Part shown: positions 1 through 9,114 of the stretch, in pieces
How the letters are laid out: every line of letters begins with the position of its first letter
How positions within the stretch are numbered: position 1 is the first letter of the stretch
Notes under the pieces: generated by a model
The model's input: the letters and a program-made list of their open reading frames with translations, nothing else
Told to the model about the DNA's origin: nothing
Database searches by the model: none
Position numbers and translations under genes: made by a program
Source: an uncultured Opitutia bacterium
GTDB lineage: Bacteria; Verrucomicrobiota; Verrucomicrobiia; Opitutales; Opitutaceae
Length of the DNA: 55,109 nt
Assembly (NCBI GenBank): GCA_903827245.1
Contig: CAIKHO010000033.1
Location: 1 to 55,109 of the forward strand
Direction: 5' to 3'

Positions 1-135
1 CGCAATCTTCTCCTGGTAAAACGCGGACGTGGCGATTTCCACGCGATGCCCGCGCCGGCGCAGCTCCAGCGCGAGGGCCAGGACAGGATGGAGGTCGCCG
101 AGCGAGCCGAAGGTGGCGAGGACGATGCGGGCCAT
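1..135 (-). CDS. Glycosyltransferase, N-terminal part only
   Basis: Only the first 45 codons lie in the window; the gene runs off the left edge. The protein begins MARIVLATFGSLGDLHPVLA. The G-S-x-G-D-x-x-P pattern just after a first beta strand is typical of the N-terminal Rossmann half of GT1 (UGT/MGT-like) and related GT-B glycosyltransferases, which transfer sugar from a nucleotide sugar to a lipid or small acceptor. It lies 80 bases downstream of the DUF2142 gene on the same strand, so the two may be co-transcribed. The acceptor cannot be told from this fragment. Confidence 0.75.
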   Translation of the reverse strand, partial: MARIVLATFGSLGDLHPVLALALELRRRGHRVEIATSAFYQEKIA

Positions 136-215
136 GCGGGGAGCGAAAGGGTTTGTTGCTTCCGGCCCGGGTGCAAACCGCACTTTCCCTGACGGATCAC
201 CGGCCGGCGGCCGTG

Positions 216-1628
216 TCAGGCGATATAGAAGCGTGCAATCACGGCCCAGAGGCAGACGGCCGCGCCGGTAGCGGCCAGCAGCGTCCCCAAGACCGGGGCC
301 GCGAGAGCGGGAATCCTGATTTTCCGCAGCGACGGAAAGCCCAGGATGACGAGGGGAGCCACCGGCAGAAAGTACCGCCCTTGAATCCCGTCAATCACCT
401 CCTGGGAGCCCGGCGAATTCCAACTGGCGTATTGCGCCGCATAAATCATTAGAACCGTGGCCGCCGCCGCCGCGGCAAAAAACAGCCGGTGCGACCAGCG
501 CACGTCGATGACGCGGGATGACTCCGCCACCACGCAGGCCAGCAAGCCCCAGCCGAAGACCGGGTAGAACCAGGTGGGCAGAAGGGTGTCGCCCCAGCCC
601 AGTACGCCGACGAAATAACGATAGATGAAATCAGCCTTAACCCAGATGGAGTTCGCCATCAGCGACAGAAAGCCGACGGGATGGGCCGCCATGTAGTGGC
701 CCTGCGCGATCGGATCGATCGGGATGTCGGTGCGGCCCGGGACAAAAATCGAGGCAATCACCCGGCTCCAAACCCAGACGGGCAGCACGCTGGTCAGGAT
801 GAAAGCCAGGCCAAAGATCACCCGCTGCCGTGGCCGGGAGAGGCGGGGGAGCACGAAAAGCGGAACGAGACCGGCGAGGGGCAGGTAGACCAGCTTGGCC
901 GTGGCGAGAATGCAGGCGAGCGCGAGCAGCACCACCAGTTCGCCGGTGGCAGGCGGCCTTTTTTCACCGGTCATCCGCAGCAGCAGCGCGAGCATCAGCC
1001 ACGCGCAGCCGATCATCACGCCGTCGGATGCGACCGAGCCCATCAGGTAAAGGCTCATGGGGCAAAGCAGGAGCACGAGGCAGGACCATCGATAGGCCGG
1101 CAGAATCCGGAGCGCGGAGCGGCCCAGCCAGATGCAAGTGGCAAATCCAGCCAGCCGCGCCAAGTACATCAGGCCGAGCGGGCCGACATGCGCGAATTTA
1201 CCCACGACGATCGCGGCCACCTGGGGGATGTAGCCCGGGGGCGCGTAAACCACGGTATGGGGAAAGGGCGAAAAGACGCGCGGGAGCTTGCTCCAGTCGA
1301 CAAAGACGGGATCGAGTGTCCGGCGGAAGAGCTCCCGTGACATCTTGTTTTCGTAGTGAAACGGAATGTTGCCCATGTCCTTGTTGGCCAGCGCCGGCAG
1401 CCGGCCGCCGGACCGGTCGCCCAGTTTCTCCCCGATGATCGTTCCCTGGCTGAGCTGGAAGGCGCGGAAGAAATGATCGCTTTCGTCGGCCGCGAGAAAG
1501 GGGGCGTTGGCGAAAAGGACTGCGAGGCCGAAGGTCGCGGCGAGGGCGAGAAAGACGAATTGCGGCTGCAACCAAGTCGGCGTGGACGACGCGGTCGCGA
1601 CCGGCACGGCCAGGTCGTGGGGCTTCAT
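216..1628 (-). CDS. DUF2142 family integral membrane protein
   Basis: The protein has 470 residues from the ATG at 1628 (MKPHDLAVP). The frame is open further upstream, but that extension is basic, repeat-derived and not membrane-like, so I prefer the ATG just before the first hydrophobic segment. A first membrane helix near residues 20-40 is followed by an ADESDHFFRAFQLSQG-like loop, matching the acidic D-E-x-x-H-x-x-R-A motif of DUF2142. About ten more hydrophobic segments follow. DUF2142 proteins are polytopic membrane proteins often found near glycosyltransferases and surface-polysaccharide genes. The glycosyltransferase immediately downstream fits that, but the reaction is unknown. Confidence 0.8.
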   Translation of the reverse strand: MKPHDLAVPVATASSTPTWLQPQFVFLALAATFGLAVLFANAPFLAADESDHFFRAFQLSQGTIIGEKLGDRSGGRLPALANKDMGNIPFHYENKMSRELFRRTLDPVFVDWSKLPRVFSPFPHTVVYAPPGYIPQVAAIVVGKFAHVGPLGLMYLARLAGFATCIWLGRSALRILPAYRWSCLVLLLCPMSLYLMGSVASDGVMIGCAWLMLALLLRMTGEKRPPATGELVVLLALACILATAKLVYLPLAGLVPLFVLPRLSRPRQRVIFGLAFILTSVLPVWVWSRVIASIFVPGRTDIPIDPIAQGHYMAAHPVGFLSLMANSIWVKADFIYRYFVGVLGWGDTLLPTWFYPVFGWGLLACVVAESSRVIDVRWSHRLFFAAAAAATVLMIYAAQYASWNSPGSQEVIDGIQGRYFLPVAPLVILGFPSLRKIRIPALAAPVLGTLLAATGAAVCLWAVIARFYIA

Positions 1629-1805
1629 GGTGGGGTAGGGGGGTGAACGGCGGCCGGGCCGATGGGGAGCGGCGTCTGCACTCTCCGGCGTCAGGGCGAG
1701 AATCGGATGGTCATCGGTGACGTCAATCCAAGGTGGATGAATCAATGACATCCGATTCAGACGGGTGGCATTATTGAGCATTACCCAAAGCCGCACTTGG
1801 TGCAA

Positions 1806-1860
1806 AATCGTTCCTCGTTCTCGAGTTGAGGCTCGGAGGGAGAACGAGAAAGAGAACGAT
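1806..1860. repeat. GTTCTCG-type inverted repeat, copy 1
   Basis: The arm AATCGTTCCTCGTTCTCGAG is answered by an arm ending GAGAACGAGAAAGAGAACGAT. It lies just upstream of the chromate transporter. Related copies are at 4613-4677 and 39192-39285, with a half copy near 18147. Confidence 0.7.
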
Positions 1861-1976
1861 AAGGGATCGGATGTGAAATGAGGACAGTGCACGCGTGCTG
1901 CGACGGGCACGGCGTGGAAGGGAAAATCACCGGCCGGATGATTGTAGGCTGGAGGCCGGCGCGCCTTGGGCTTTGC

Positions 1977-3290
1977 GTGAAGGCCGTGTCCGCCCATCCG
2001 ACCTTCCGAGAAGCGCTGCGTTTCTGGCTCAAGCTGGGGTTCATCAGCTTTGGCGGACCGACGGGGCAAATCGCGATCATGCACACGGAGCTGGTCGAGA
2101 AAAAGAAATGGATCGGCGAGCAACGGTTTTTGCATGCGCTAAATTACTGCATGCTGCTGCCGGGGCCGGAGGCGACGCAGCTCGCGACCTACTGCGGCTG
2201 GCTGTTGCACCGCACGTGGGGCGGGATTGCGGCCGGGGTGCTGTTCGTGCTGCCGTCGGCGTTTTTGCTTTGGGGGCTGAGCTGGGTCTATGCGGCCTAC
2301 GGCCAGGTGCCGTGGATCGCGGCGGTGTTCTACGGATTGAAGCCGGCCGTGACGGCCATCGTGGCGGCGGCGGTCATCCGCATTGGCGGGCGGGCGCTCA
2401 AGAGCGGCGCGATGTGGGGCGTGGCGGCGGCGGCCTTTGCGGCGATCTATTTTTTGCGGGTGCCGTTCCCGGTGATTGTCGGCGGTGCGGCCCTGGTCGG
2501 GCTCGCGGGCGGGCGGTTGTTCCCCGGGCAATTCCCGGCGGCCGCCGGGCACGGCGCGACGCAAAGCGGGACCGTGATCGACGATGCGCAGGAATCGCCG
2601 GCACACACGCGACCCTCCTGGTCGCGGGCGGGCCGGGTGCTGGGCGTGTGCCTTGGGCTGTGGTGGGCGCCGGTGCTCGTCGCGGGGCTCTGGCAGGGCT
2701 GGGACGGCACACTGGCGCGCGAGGGAATTTTTTTCAGCAAGGCGGCGATGGTGACGTTTGGCGGCGCGTATGCCGTGCTGCCCTATGTCGGGCAGCAGGC
2801 GGTGGAGCATTACGGCTGGCTGGGCGCGCCGCAGATGCTCGATGGGCTGGGCCTCGCCGAGACGACGCCGGGACCGCTCATCATGGTGGTGCAGTTCGTC
2901 GGGTTTCTCGGCGGATGGTACCAACCGGGTACGCTCAGCCCGCTGATGGCGGCGACCCTGGGCGCGCTGATCACGACCTGGACGACGTTCGTGCCCTGCT
3001 TTCTGTGGATCTTTCTCGGTGCGCCGCACATCGAGCAACTGCGCGGCAACGTGCGATTGGGCAGCACGCTGACGGCGGTAACGGCGTCAGTCGTGGGCGT
3101 GGTGCTCAACCTGGCGGTGTGGTTCGGCCTGCATGTGTTTTTTCCGTCGGCCGGCCGGGTGGACTGGTTCGCGGTGGCGGTCAGTGCGGCGGCATTTGTG
3201 GCCATCGTGCGCCTCAAGGCGGGAGTGATCCCGGTCGTCCTGGCGAGCGGGGTGGCGGGGTTGGCGTGGAGTGTGGTGGTGGGCGGGTAG
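1977..3290 (+). CDS. chrA: Chromate transporter ChrA, two-domain form
   Basis: This is a CHR-family membrane transporter, taken to expel chromate from the cytoplasm. Two homologous CHR halves are visible. The first opens with [18 protein letters not shown]; the second contains [18 protein letters not shown] near residue 260. The Gly-Gly signature in each half and about ten hydrophobic segments support the long (LCHR) class. The stop at 3290 is firm. The start is not: ATGs at 1878 and 1938 and a GTG at 1977 are all in frame. I chose the GTG because conserved sequence begins right after it. The downstream neighbour sufS is convergent, so this is probably a single-gene unit. Confidence 0.88.
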   Translation: MKAVSAHPTFREALRFWLKLGFISFGGPTGQIAIMHTELVEKKKWIGEQRFLHALNYCMLLPGPEATQLATYCGWLLHRTWGGIAAGVLFVLPSAFLLWGLSWVYAAYGQVPWIAAVFYGLKPAVTAIVAAAVIRIGGRALKSGAMWGVAAAAFAAIYFLRVPFPVIVGGAALVGLAGGRLFPGQFPAAAGHGATQSGTVIDDAQESPAHTRPSWSRAGRVLGVCLGLWWAPVLVAGLWQGWDGTLAREGIFFSKAAMVTFGGAYAVLPYVGQQAVEHYGWLGAPQMLDGLGLAETTPGPLIMVVQFVGFLGGWYQPGTLSPLMAATLGALITTWTTFVPCFLWIFLGAPHIEQLRGNVRLGSTLTAVTASVVGVVLNLAVWFGLHVFFPSAGRVDWFAVAVSAAAFVAIVRLKAGVIPVVLASGVAGLAWSVVVGG

Positions 3291-3300
3291 GGCGCCGAGT

Positions 3301-3370
3301 TGTAGGAGCGGCTTTCCGCCGCGATCTTCGTCTCTGGCACGATGAATCGCCGCATGAAGCCGCTCCTACA
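3301..3370. repeat. REP-like palindrome, family A copy 1
   Basis: TGTAGGAGCGGCTTTCCGCC and its near-complement ending CATGAAGCCGCTCCTACA form a long imperfect stem between two convergent genes (chrA and sufS). In this position it could act as a bidirectional terminator. The same sequence recurs at 10531, 16929, 21641, 22685, 29925 and 45538. Confidence 0.9.
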
Positions 3371-3379
3371 TTGTAAACG

Positions 3380-4609
3380 TTACGATCCGCTGAAAAATTT
3401 CAGAATTCTCCGCAGCGACGCCACCAGCACGTCGATTTCCTCCGGCGTGTTGTAGACGTAGAAGCTGGCCCGGGTCGTGCCGGTCAGGCCGAGCTTGCGC
3501 ATCAGCGGCTGGTTGCAGTGGTGGCCGCCGCGGAGCGCGATGCCGTCCTCGTCGGCGAAGGTCACGATGTCGTGCGCATGCACGTCTGCGAACGCGAAGC
3601 TCACGAGGCCGCCGCGCGGGCCGGTTTTCGGCCCGAGCAGCCGGATGCCGGGCAGCACGGAGAGTTTTTCGTAGGCGAGCCGCCCGAGCTCGCTGTCGTG
3701 CCGGGCGATCCGGTCGCGACCGAGCGCATCGAGATAGTCGCAGGCGGCCGTGAGCGTGACCGCGTCGCCGAAGTTGGGCGTGCCCGCCTCGAAGCGCTCG
3801 GGCGACGGCTTCCAGCGGCTCTCGAAGAAATCGACGCTGGAGATCATGCCGCCGCCGCCCTGGTAGGGTGGCATGGCGTCGAGCAGCGCGCGGCGTCCGT
3901 AGAGCGCGCCGATCCCGGTGACGGCGCCCATTTTGTGGCCGGAAAAGGCGTAGAAGTCGCAACCGAGGGCGCGGACGTCGACCGGCAAGTGGCCGATGGA
4001 CTGTGCCCCGTCGATCACGGTGATGGCACCGATTTTTTTCGCGCGGGCGCAGAGCTCGGCGACGGGATTGATCGTGCCGAGCGAATTGGAAATGTGCGTG
4101 AAGGCGAAGACCTTCACCTCCGGCGTGAGGACGCGGTCCAGTTGGGCGAGATCCAGCAGCCCCTCATCACCGGTGACCGGGAGGTAGCGGAGCTTCGCGC
4201 CGGTGCGCTGGGCGATGAGCTGCCAGGGCACGAGATTGGAGTGGTGCTCCATCTCGGTGAGGAGGATGACGTCGCCGGCCTTCAGGTGGGCGCTGCCCCA
4301 GCTGGCGGCGACCAGGTTGATCGACTCCGTGGTGCCGCGGGTGAAAATGATCTCCTCGGACGCGGCGGCGTTGAGGAATTGCGCGACCCGGGCGCGGGCG
4401 CCCTCGTAGGCATCGGTCGCGCGCATCGAGAGCGCGTGGAGGCCGCGATGGACGTTCGCGTTGTCGCGTTCGTAGAAATGACTGAGCGCGTCGATCACGG
4501 CGCGCGGCCTCTGCGTGGTGGCGGCGTTGTCGAGGTAGACGAGCGGCTTGCCGTTGACCTGCTGATGCAGGGCGGGGAAGTCGTCGCGGAGGGTGGACCA
4601 GTTGGGCAT
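3380..4609 (-). CDS. sufS: Cysteine desulfurase SufS
   Basis: This is a PLP enzyme that takes sulfur from L-cysteine for iron-sulfur cluster assembly. The 409-residue protein starts at MPNWSTLRDDFPALHQQ, and the length is normal for SufS. Visible landmarks are H122-H123 in the EHHSN motif, the PLP lysine K226 in FSGHKMG, and the persulfide cysteine C365 in RGGHHCNQPLM. The short-loop RxGHHC-x-QP form marks the group II (SufS) class rather than IscS. An upstream in-frame ATG at 4651 is disfavoured because the extra residues come from a repeat. sufU lies 68 bases upstream on the same strand, so the sulfur donor and its acceptor are paired. The rest of a suf operon is not in the window. Confidence 0.95.
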   Translation of the reverse strand: MPNWSTLRDDFPALHQQVNGKPLVYLDNAATTQRPRAVIDALSHFYERDNANVHRGLHALSMRATDAYEGARARVAQFLNAAASEEIIFTRGTTESINLVAASWGSAHLKAGDVILLTEMEHHSNLVPWQLIAQRTGAKLRYLPVTGDEGLLDLAQLDRVLTPEVKVFAFTHISNSLGTINPVAELCARAKKIGAITVIDGAQSIGHLPVDVRALGCDFYAFSGHKMGAVTGIGALYGRRALLDAMPPYQGGGGMISSVDFFESRWKPSPERFEAGTPNFGDAVTLTAACDYLDALGRDRIARHDSELGRLAYEKLSVLPGIRLLGPKTGPRGGLVSFAFADVHAHDIVTFADEDGIALRGGHHCNQPLMRKLGLTGTTRASFYVYNTPEEIDVLVASLRRILKFFSGS

Positions 4610-4612
4610 GGA

Positions 4613-4677
4613 AATCGTTCTCGTTCTCTTAATCGTTCCTCGTTCTCGCATCCTTCCCGTCGAGAACGAGAACGATA
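4613..4677. repeat. GTTCTCG-type inverted repeat, copy 2
   Basis: ATCGTTCTCGTTCTC is matched by GAGAACGAGAACGAT at the other end. The element fills the whole sufU-sufS spacer and ends 3 bases before the sufS start codon. Any ribosome binding site for sufS must therefore be made of repeat sequence. Confidence 0.8.
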
Positions 4678-5130
4678 TCAGTCAGTATGGCTCTCCGTCG
4701 TGGCCGGCGCCGGGTCGCCCTTGAGCGCGTTGAGCGCGGCGTGCCAGCCGAGGGTGGCGCACTTGATGCGCGCGGGGAAGGCGTGCACGCCGGCGAAGGC
4801 GCCCACGTCGCTGATTTCCTCCGGCTCCTTGCCGGTGGTGACGATGTCGTGGAATTCCGCGTAGAGCTTTTCCGCCTCGGCGGCGGTCTTGCCCTTGAGC
4901 CGCGTGGTCATCAGCGACGCGCTGGCCTGGGAGATGGCGCAGCCGGAGCCGTCGAAGGAGATCTCGGCGATCCGGTCGCCGTCGACGCGCAGGTAAACGT
5001 CGCATTGGTCGCCGCAGGTCGGGTTGTCGCCATGCGCGACGCGGTTGGCGCTCGGCAGTTTGCCCCGATTTCGCGGCCGGCGGTTGTGGTCGAGGATGAC
5101 CTGCTGGTAAAGGTCGGTGAGGTCGGACAT
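4678..5130 (-). CDS. sufU: Iron-sulfur assembly sulfurtransferase SufU
   Basis: A 150-residue IscU-fold protein that accepts persulfide sulfur from SufS. C39, D41, C64 and C124 (in PTCGDQC, GSGCAIS and RIKCATL) line up with the zinc ligands and catalytic cysteine of SufU. The long segment between the second and third cysteines separates SufU from IscU. It sits directly upstream of sufS and is likely co-transcribed with it. The gene pair without sufBCD implies that the scaffold genes are elsewhere. Confidence 0.93.
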   Translation of the reverse strand: MSDLTDLYQQVILDHNRRPRNRGKLPSANRVAHGDNPTCGDQCDVYLRVDGDRIAEISFDGSGCAISQASASLMTTRLKGKTAAEAEKLYAEFHDIVTTGKEPEEISDVGAFAGVHAFPARIKCATLGWHAALNALKGDPAPATTESHTD

Positions 5131-5325
5131 GGAACCCGGACCGTAGCCAAAACTTCGCCGGGCGCAAAGCCGCGAATTACTTTATGCCCCGGGCCACCCG
5201 CGGGGTTGTGCTGGCGTTGGGCGTGTTTCCGCCCACAACCTTGCGCCCGGAATTCATGCGGAAGACGGATTGCAACTCTCACCCCACGCCCGGCGGCGGC
5301 CGCCGGCCCTCGCCGTGATCGTTTC

Positions 5326-5769
5326 ATGAAGCGCCCGCGTCCTGCCATCCCCGCACCCGTGGTCGTCGGCCTGGTCCTGGCCATCGTGCTGGACACGGTT
5401 ATCCAGATCACCTGGAAGCTGGCAGTCGCCGGCGTCCCGGTTGGTGCCTCGGCCTCCGCCACGATCCGGGCCGCGCTTTCCAGCTATTATTTTTACGCGG
5501 CGATGCTCGCTTTTGTCGCGCAGCTCTTCAACTGGATGCGGGTGCTCGCCCGGGCCGATCTCAGTTTTGCCCAGCCGTTCACCGCCCTGAGCTATATCAC
5601 GGTGCTGACGATCTCCAGCCGCGTGCTGCATGAATCCCTGCCGGTTTCCAAGATCCTTGGGGTCGTCCTGATCCTCCTCGGGGTTTTCTTCATCAGCCGG
5701 ACCCCGAGTTCCACCGCGGGCGACGGGGCCGGCGCGACCGGGCGGACATCCGATCCGGACGCCACATGA
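5326..5769 (+). CDS. Small EamA/SMR-like membrane protein, first of a pair
   Basis: 147 residues with four hydrophobic segments, roughly residues 10-33, 53-75, 88-107 and 110-130. ADLSFAQPFTALSYI before the third helix is the usual signature of half-size EamA/SMR-type transporters such as ArnE/ArnF-like flippase subunits. I start at the ATG at 5326. The open frame upstream is an antisense shadow of sufU. Its stop overlaps the next gene, which codes for a second protein of the same kind, so the two probably form a heterodimer. The substrate is unknown; the linked aminotransferase and acyltransferase suggest an amino-modified lipid or sugar-lipid, which is inference. Confidence 0.72.
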   Translation: MKRPRPAIPAPVVVGLVLAIVLDTVIQITWKLAVAGVPVGASASATIRAALSSYYFYAAMLAFVAQLFNWMRVLARADLSFAQPFTALSYITVLTISSRVLHESLPVSKILGVVLILLGVFFISRTPSSTAGDGAGATGRTSDPDAT

Positions 5770-6146
5770 CGAATCAACTGACAGGCCTCATCATGCTGGT
5801 CGCCGCGGTGACGGTCGAAAGCTTTGCGCAGATCTCATTGAAGATCGGGGCCGGCGGCGGGCCGGGCGTCCTGTGCCCGCCCTACCGACTCCATGCCGGC
5901 AGGTATCGCCTCGGTTCCTCGCCGGGCGCCTGGGTGACGCTGGGGGTGCTGTTTTACGGACTGGAGATATTCTTCTACACGCGGGCCCTGAGCTGTCTGG
6001 ACGTGAGTGTCGCGTTTCCCCTCGGCAGCCTGTGCTTCGTGGGGGTGGCGATCCTCTCGAAGGTGTTCCTGGGCGAGATCGTGTCGGGCGTCCGCTGGCT
6101 CGGCGTCGGCTGCATTCTGGCGGGCACGGTCTGCCTGACCCTGTGA
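5766..6146 (+). CDS. Small EamA/SMR-like membrane protein, second of a pair
   Basis: 126 residues with four hydrophobic segments. The glutamate in TVESFAQISLKIG sits in the first helix, where SMR proteins carry their essential acid. A longer, positively charged loop follows helix 1. The ATG overlaps the stop of the previous gene by four bases (ATGA), which implies translational coupling. Half-size EamA proteins work as dimers, so this gene and the previous one are likely the two subunits of one transporter or flippase. The acyltransferase gene follows after two bases. Confidence 0.7.
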   Translation: MTNQLTGLIMLVAAVTVESFAQISLKIGAGGGPGVLCPPYRLHAGRYRLGSSPGAWVTLGVLFYGLEIFFYTRALSCLDVSVAFPLGSLCFVGVAILSKVFLGEIVSGVRWLGVGCILAGTVCLTL

Positions 6147-6148
6147 TC

Positions 6149-7324
6149 ATGGCTGTCGACGGAAAACAGGTGGAGGTCGTGTTTGTCGGGAGCTTCGGCG
6201 AGATCGACCAAAAGCTCTGGCAAAGGTGCTTTCCGCCGCCGCTCGAGGGGCGGTTCTGGTACGAGACGATGGAAACCTGCGGGCTGGAGGATCAGTTCAC
6301 CTTCCATTACGCGGTGATTCGGCGGGCCGGCGAGCCGATCGGCATCGTGCCCTGTTTTATCCACAACGTGCCGATCGCCCTGGTGGCGCCGCCTCCCGTG
6401 GCGCTCGCGCTTAATCTGCTCTCGAAGGTGTTTCCGCGGGTGGGCTACCAGCGGACCTTCTTTGTCGGGTCGCCGTGCTCCGATGAAGGGACGATCGGCC
6501 TGGTGCCCGGGGTCGACCTGGCGGACGTGGCCGACGAGATCGGCCGGGCGGTGCGGCAGGAGGCGCGCAAGTGGAAGGCGCCGATGATCGTGTTCAAGGA
6601 CTTTCCCGCCGGCAGTTTTGCCGCGTTGCGCGGCCTGATGACAAAGGGGGGATTTTTCCGCGTGGTCAGTTACCCGGGCACGACGGTCGCGCTCCCGGCG
6701 CCGGACAAGAACGCATACCTCCAGGCGCTGGCGCACACGCAAAGGCACAACCTGCGGAAAAAACTGCGCCGCTCCCAGGAATTGCTCGCCCTGGAGACCA
6801 GCGTGGTGGAGCGGCCATCAGCTAGGGAACTGGACGAGATCATGGGCCTGTTCCTGCAGACCTACGAGAAAGGTCGGACAAAGTTCGAACGACTCGACCG
6901 GCGGTTTTTCGAGCGTATCGGTGCGCAGCCCCCAGCGCGTTTCATCCTGCAGCGGGAAAAGACGACCGGCCGGCTGGTGACCTTCATGCTCGTGTTTTGC
7001 GACGGCGGGCGGGTGACGAACAAGTTCATCGGCATCGATTACGAACGGGCGGGCAAGACGTACCTCTATTTCCGGCTTTTTGACGCTGCCCTCGATTTTG
7101 CCTACGCCGGCGGCGCCAAGGAATTGCAGAGCGGGCAGACCGGATACCGGGCGAAGCTGGATCTCGGCCACCGGCTGGTGCCGCTCTTCAACGGGGTGCG
7201 TCACTCCAATCCTTTGGTGAACGTGATCTTCCGCCTCATCGGCACCCGGGTGACCTGGCAATCACTGGACCCGGACCTGGCGACCTACCTGCGGGCGCAT
7301 CCCGAATGCGATTTGGGCAGGTGA
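6149..7324 (+). CDS. FemAB/GNAT-like acyltransferase (BioF2-like or peptidogalycan type)
   Basis: 391 residues, starting at the ATG two bases after the previous stop. The C-terminal half (about 220-370) has the look of a GNAT/FemAB domain: TQRHNLRKKLRRS, a FLQTYEKGRTKF segment, RFILQREKTTGRLVTFML and KELQSGQTGYRAKLDLGH. Proteins of this kind move acyl or aminoacyl groups onto amines. The N-terminal 200 residues are compatible with a second GNAT-like fold. The gene is coupled to two small membrane proteins upstream and followed at 267 bases by a hydrolase-phosphatase-aminotransferase block. I infer that it acylates the amine made there. The exact family was not confirmed. Confidence 0.65.
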   Translation: MAVDGKQVEVVFVGSFGEIDQKLWQRCFPPPLEGRFWYETMETCGLEDQFTFHYAVIRRAGEPIGIVPCFIHNVPIALVAPPPVALALNLLSKVFPRVGYQRTFFVGSPCSDEGTIGLVPGVDLADVADEIGRAVRQEARKWKAPMIVFKDFPAGSFAALRGLMTKGGFFRVVSYPGTTVALPAPDKNAYLQALAHTQRHNLRKKLRRSQELLALETSVVERPSARELDEIMGLFLQTYEKGRTKFERLDRRFFERIGAQPPARFILQREKTTGRLVTFMLVFCDGGRVTNKFIGIDYERAGKTYLYFRLFDAALDFAYAGGAKELQSGQTGYRAKLDLGHRLVPLFNGVRHSNPLVNVIFRLIGTRVTWQSLDPDLATYLRAHPECDLGR

Positions 7325-7591
7325 CATGTGGCGGCGCGAATGGCACGCGTGCCTGTCCGCGTTGAATCTTGCAAACCCGGGCGAAAGGCAATGAATCGAC
7401 CCTTCTCGTGCAAAACCAACCAGCAATCATGGGCGCGTCCGGACCGCATGCGGACTTTGGCCTTTGCTCATCGGCACCGATGAATAAATCTGGCCTCCAT
7501 CCCACCGAGCGGCTCCACCCCCAGTCGGCCGCCTGGTCACTCTCTGCTGCAGGACAGGATGGGAGCCCTGCGACCATCGCTTGGAGTTCGA

Positions 7592-8458
7592 ATGCCCCTC
7601 GTCTTTTCGCTTGATCGTAACACCCCTCCCGGTGCCAGTTCCGCCGCGGATGATGATATCGTGCTGCGAGGCCATCTCCGCACCACGATCATCCTCATTC
7701 ACGGGCTGACGGGTACGCCGAATGAAATGCGGTACCTGGCGTTTTACTTCAACAAGCTCGGCTACACCGCCATCTGCCCGCGGCTGGCCAATCACGGCGA
7801 GTCCCTGAACGTCCTCAAGCACACCACCTGGGAGGAGCTCTATACGCCGCTCCGGATCCTGTTCCTGAAATCGCTCGAAACGGGCGACCGGGTTTTTGTG
7901 GCCGGGCTGTCCATGAGCGCGCTGTTTGTCCTGCTCCTGGCCGAGCAGTTCGGGTCGAAGCTGGCGGGCGGGATCTGCCTCGCCCCGACGCTCTTTTTCG
8001 ACGGCTGGAATGTGCCGTGGTACAACCGGCTCCTGCCCCTGGCTTCCTATACCCCGCTCAAGTACAGCTTTTACTTCAAGGAAGGCCCGCCTTACGGGAT
8101 CAAGAACGAGAAGATTCGCGGGATGGTCCACCGCTACTACAGCAAGGCGAAGCTCGAGGACACTGAGGGTGTCGCCAAGTACGGGTACCCGTTTTTTCCG
8201 GTTTCCCTGTTTTATCAGCTGCACCGGCTGGCCGGGAAGGTCACGCCCCTGCTGGACCGGATCAAGGCCCCGATGCTCCTCATCCATCCGCAGGAGGATG
8301 ACACCGCCAGCGTCAAGAACTCGCAGCTGATCTACGACCGTATTTCCTCCACCGACAAGAAACTCGTCATCCTGACCAACTCCTATCACGTCATCACCGC
8401 CGACCAGGAGCGGGAGAAGGTCGCGATCGAGATGAAGGAATTCATGGATCCGCAATGA
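7592..8458 (+). CDS. Alpha/beta hydrolase (Est30-like)
   Basis: 288 residues from the ATG at 7592; an upstream start at 7559 is possible. The fold is clear: LIHGLTGTP oxyanion-hole motif near residue 36, nucleophile elbow AGLSMSA with S107, a late aspartate in HPQEDD and the catalytic histidine in NSYHVITAD. The order and the SYH-x-x-x-x-D ending match carboxylesterase Est30 and monoacylglycerol-lipase-like enzymes. The elbow reads G-x-S-x-S instead of the usual G-x-S-x-G. No signal peptide is seen, so it acts in the cytoplasm. Its stop overlaps the start of the phosphatase gene. Likely role: hydrolysis of an acyl ester or amide intermediate. Confidence 0.8.
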   Translation: MPLVFSLDRNTPPGASSAADDDIVLRGHLRTTIILIHGLTGTPNEMRYLAFYFNKLGYTAICPRLANHGESLNVLKHTTWEELYTPLRILFLKSLETGDRVFVAGLSMSALFVLLLAEQFGSKLAGGICLAPTLFFDGWNVPWYNRLLPLASYTPLKYSFYFKEGPPYGIKNEKIRGMVHRYYSKAKLEDTEGVAKYGYPFFPVSLFYQLHRLAGKVTPLLDRIKAPMLLIHPQEDDTASVKNSQLIYDRISSTDKKLVILTNSYHVITADQEREKVAIEMKEFMDPQ

Positions 8459-9114
8459 AGACCGCCGCGCCGTTCGAGTTCTACATCGATTTCGACAACA
8501 CGATCACGGAAATCGACATCCTGGATGACATCATCCAGCGCTTTTCCATCAACGACGACTGGAAGCGCGTGGAAGAGGCCTGGGAGGCCGGCGAAATCGG
8601 CTCGCGGGAGTGCCTGGAGCGGCAGTTTGCGCAGGTCCGGGTGTCCGGGCCGGCCTTTCAGGACTACCTGCGGACCATCCGGATCGACCCGGCCTTCGCG
8701 CCGATCATCGCGCTCGTGCGCGACAAGGGGATCGAGCCGGTCATCCTGAGCGACAGCTTCACGATGATCATCACGAAGGTGCTCGAGCACCACGGCGTGA
8801 CCGGGATCAGGACCATCTCCAATGAAATGCAGCTGGAAGGGGACCGGCCCCGGGTGTCCTTCCCCCATTTTCACGCGATCTGCACCAAGTGCGGCAACTG
8901 CAAGACCTCGCACCTCATCCAGCGCAACCGGCCGGCGGGCACGCGGAAGATCTACGTGGGCGACGGCCAGTCTGACATCTGCCCCGCCGGTTTCTGCGAA
9001 ATCCTGTTTGCGAAGGGCCGCCTTTTCAAACACTACTCGCCCCTCCGGAAGGACTGCATTCCGTTTCAACACCTCGGGACGGTCCACGCCGAACTCCAGC
9101 GCCTTTTAAAATGA
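8455..9114 (+). CDS. HAD-IB phosphatase, MtnX/SerB-like
   Basis: 219 residues, start overlapping the previous stop (ATGA). HAD motifs are in order: DFDNTIT (nucleophile D12, acid D14), ILSDSF for motif II, and a YVGDGQSD acidic motif. CTKCGNCK near residue 145 is the cysteine-bearing insertion known from MtnX-type diketo-methylthiopentyl phosphate phosphatases and relatives, and it may bind a metal. It removes a phosphate from a small metabolite. No other methionine-salvage gene is present, so an MtnX function is unlikely here. It overlaps the aminotransferase gene downstream. Confidence 0.83.
   Translation: MKTAAPFEFYIDFDNTITEIDILDDIIQRFSINDDWKRVEEAWEAGEIGSRECLERQFAQVRVSGPAFQDYLRTIRIDPAFAPIIALVRDKGIEPVILSDSFTMIITKVLEHHGVTGIRTISNEMQLEGDRPRVSFPHFHAICTKCGNCKTSHLIQRNRPAGTRKIYVGDGQSDICPAGFCEILFAKGRLFKHYSPLRKDCIPFQHLGTVHAELQRLLK

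Noticed and set aside
1895-3376. 493-codon plus-strand frame overlapping chrA
   Set aside because: Shifted-frame shadow of ChrA, rich in Arg, Ala and Gly without domains.
3518-4864. 448-codon plus-strand frame opposite sufS
   Set aside because: Antisense of a well-defined cysteine desulfurase.
8455-9114. Methionine salvage phosphatase MtnX
   Set aside because: No other salvage gene nearby and no enolase partner; only the family level is supported.
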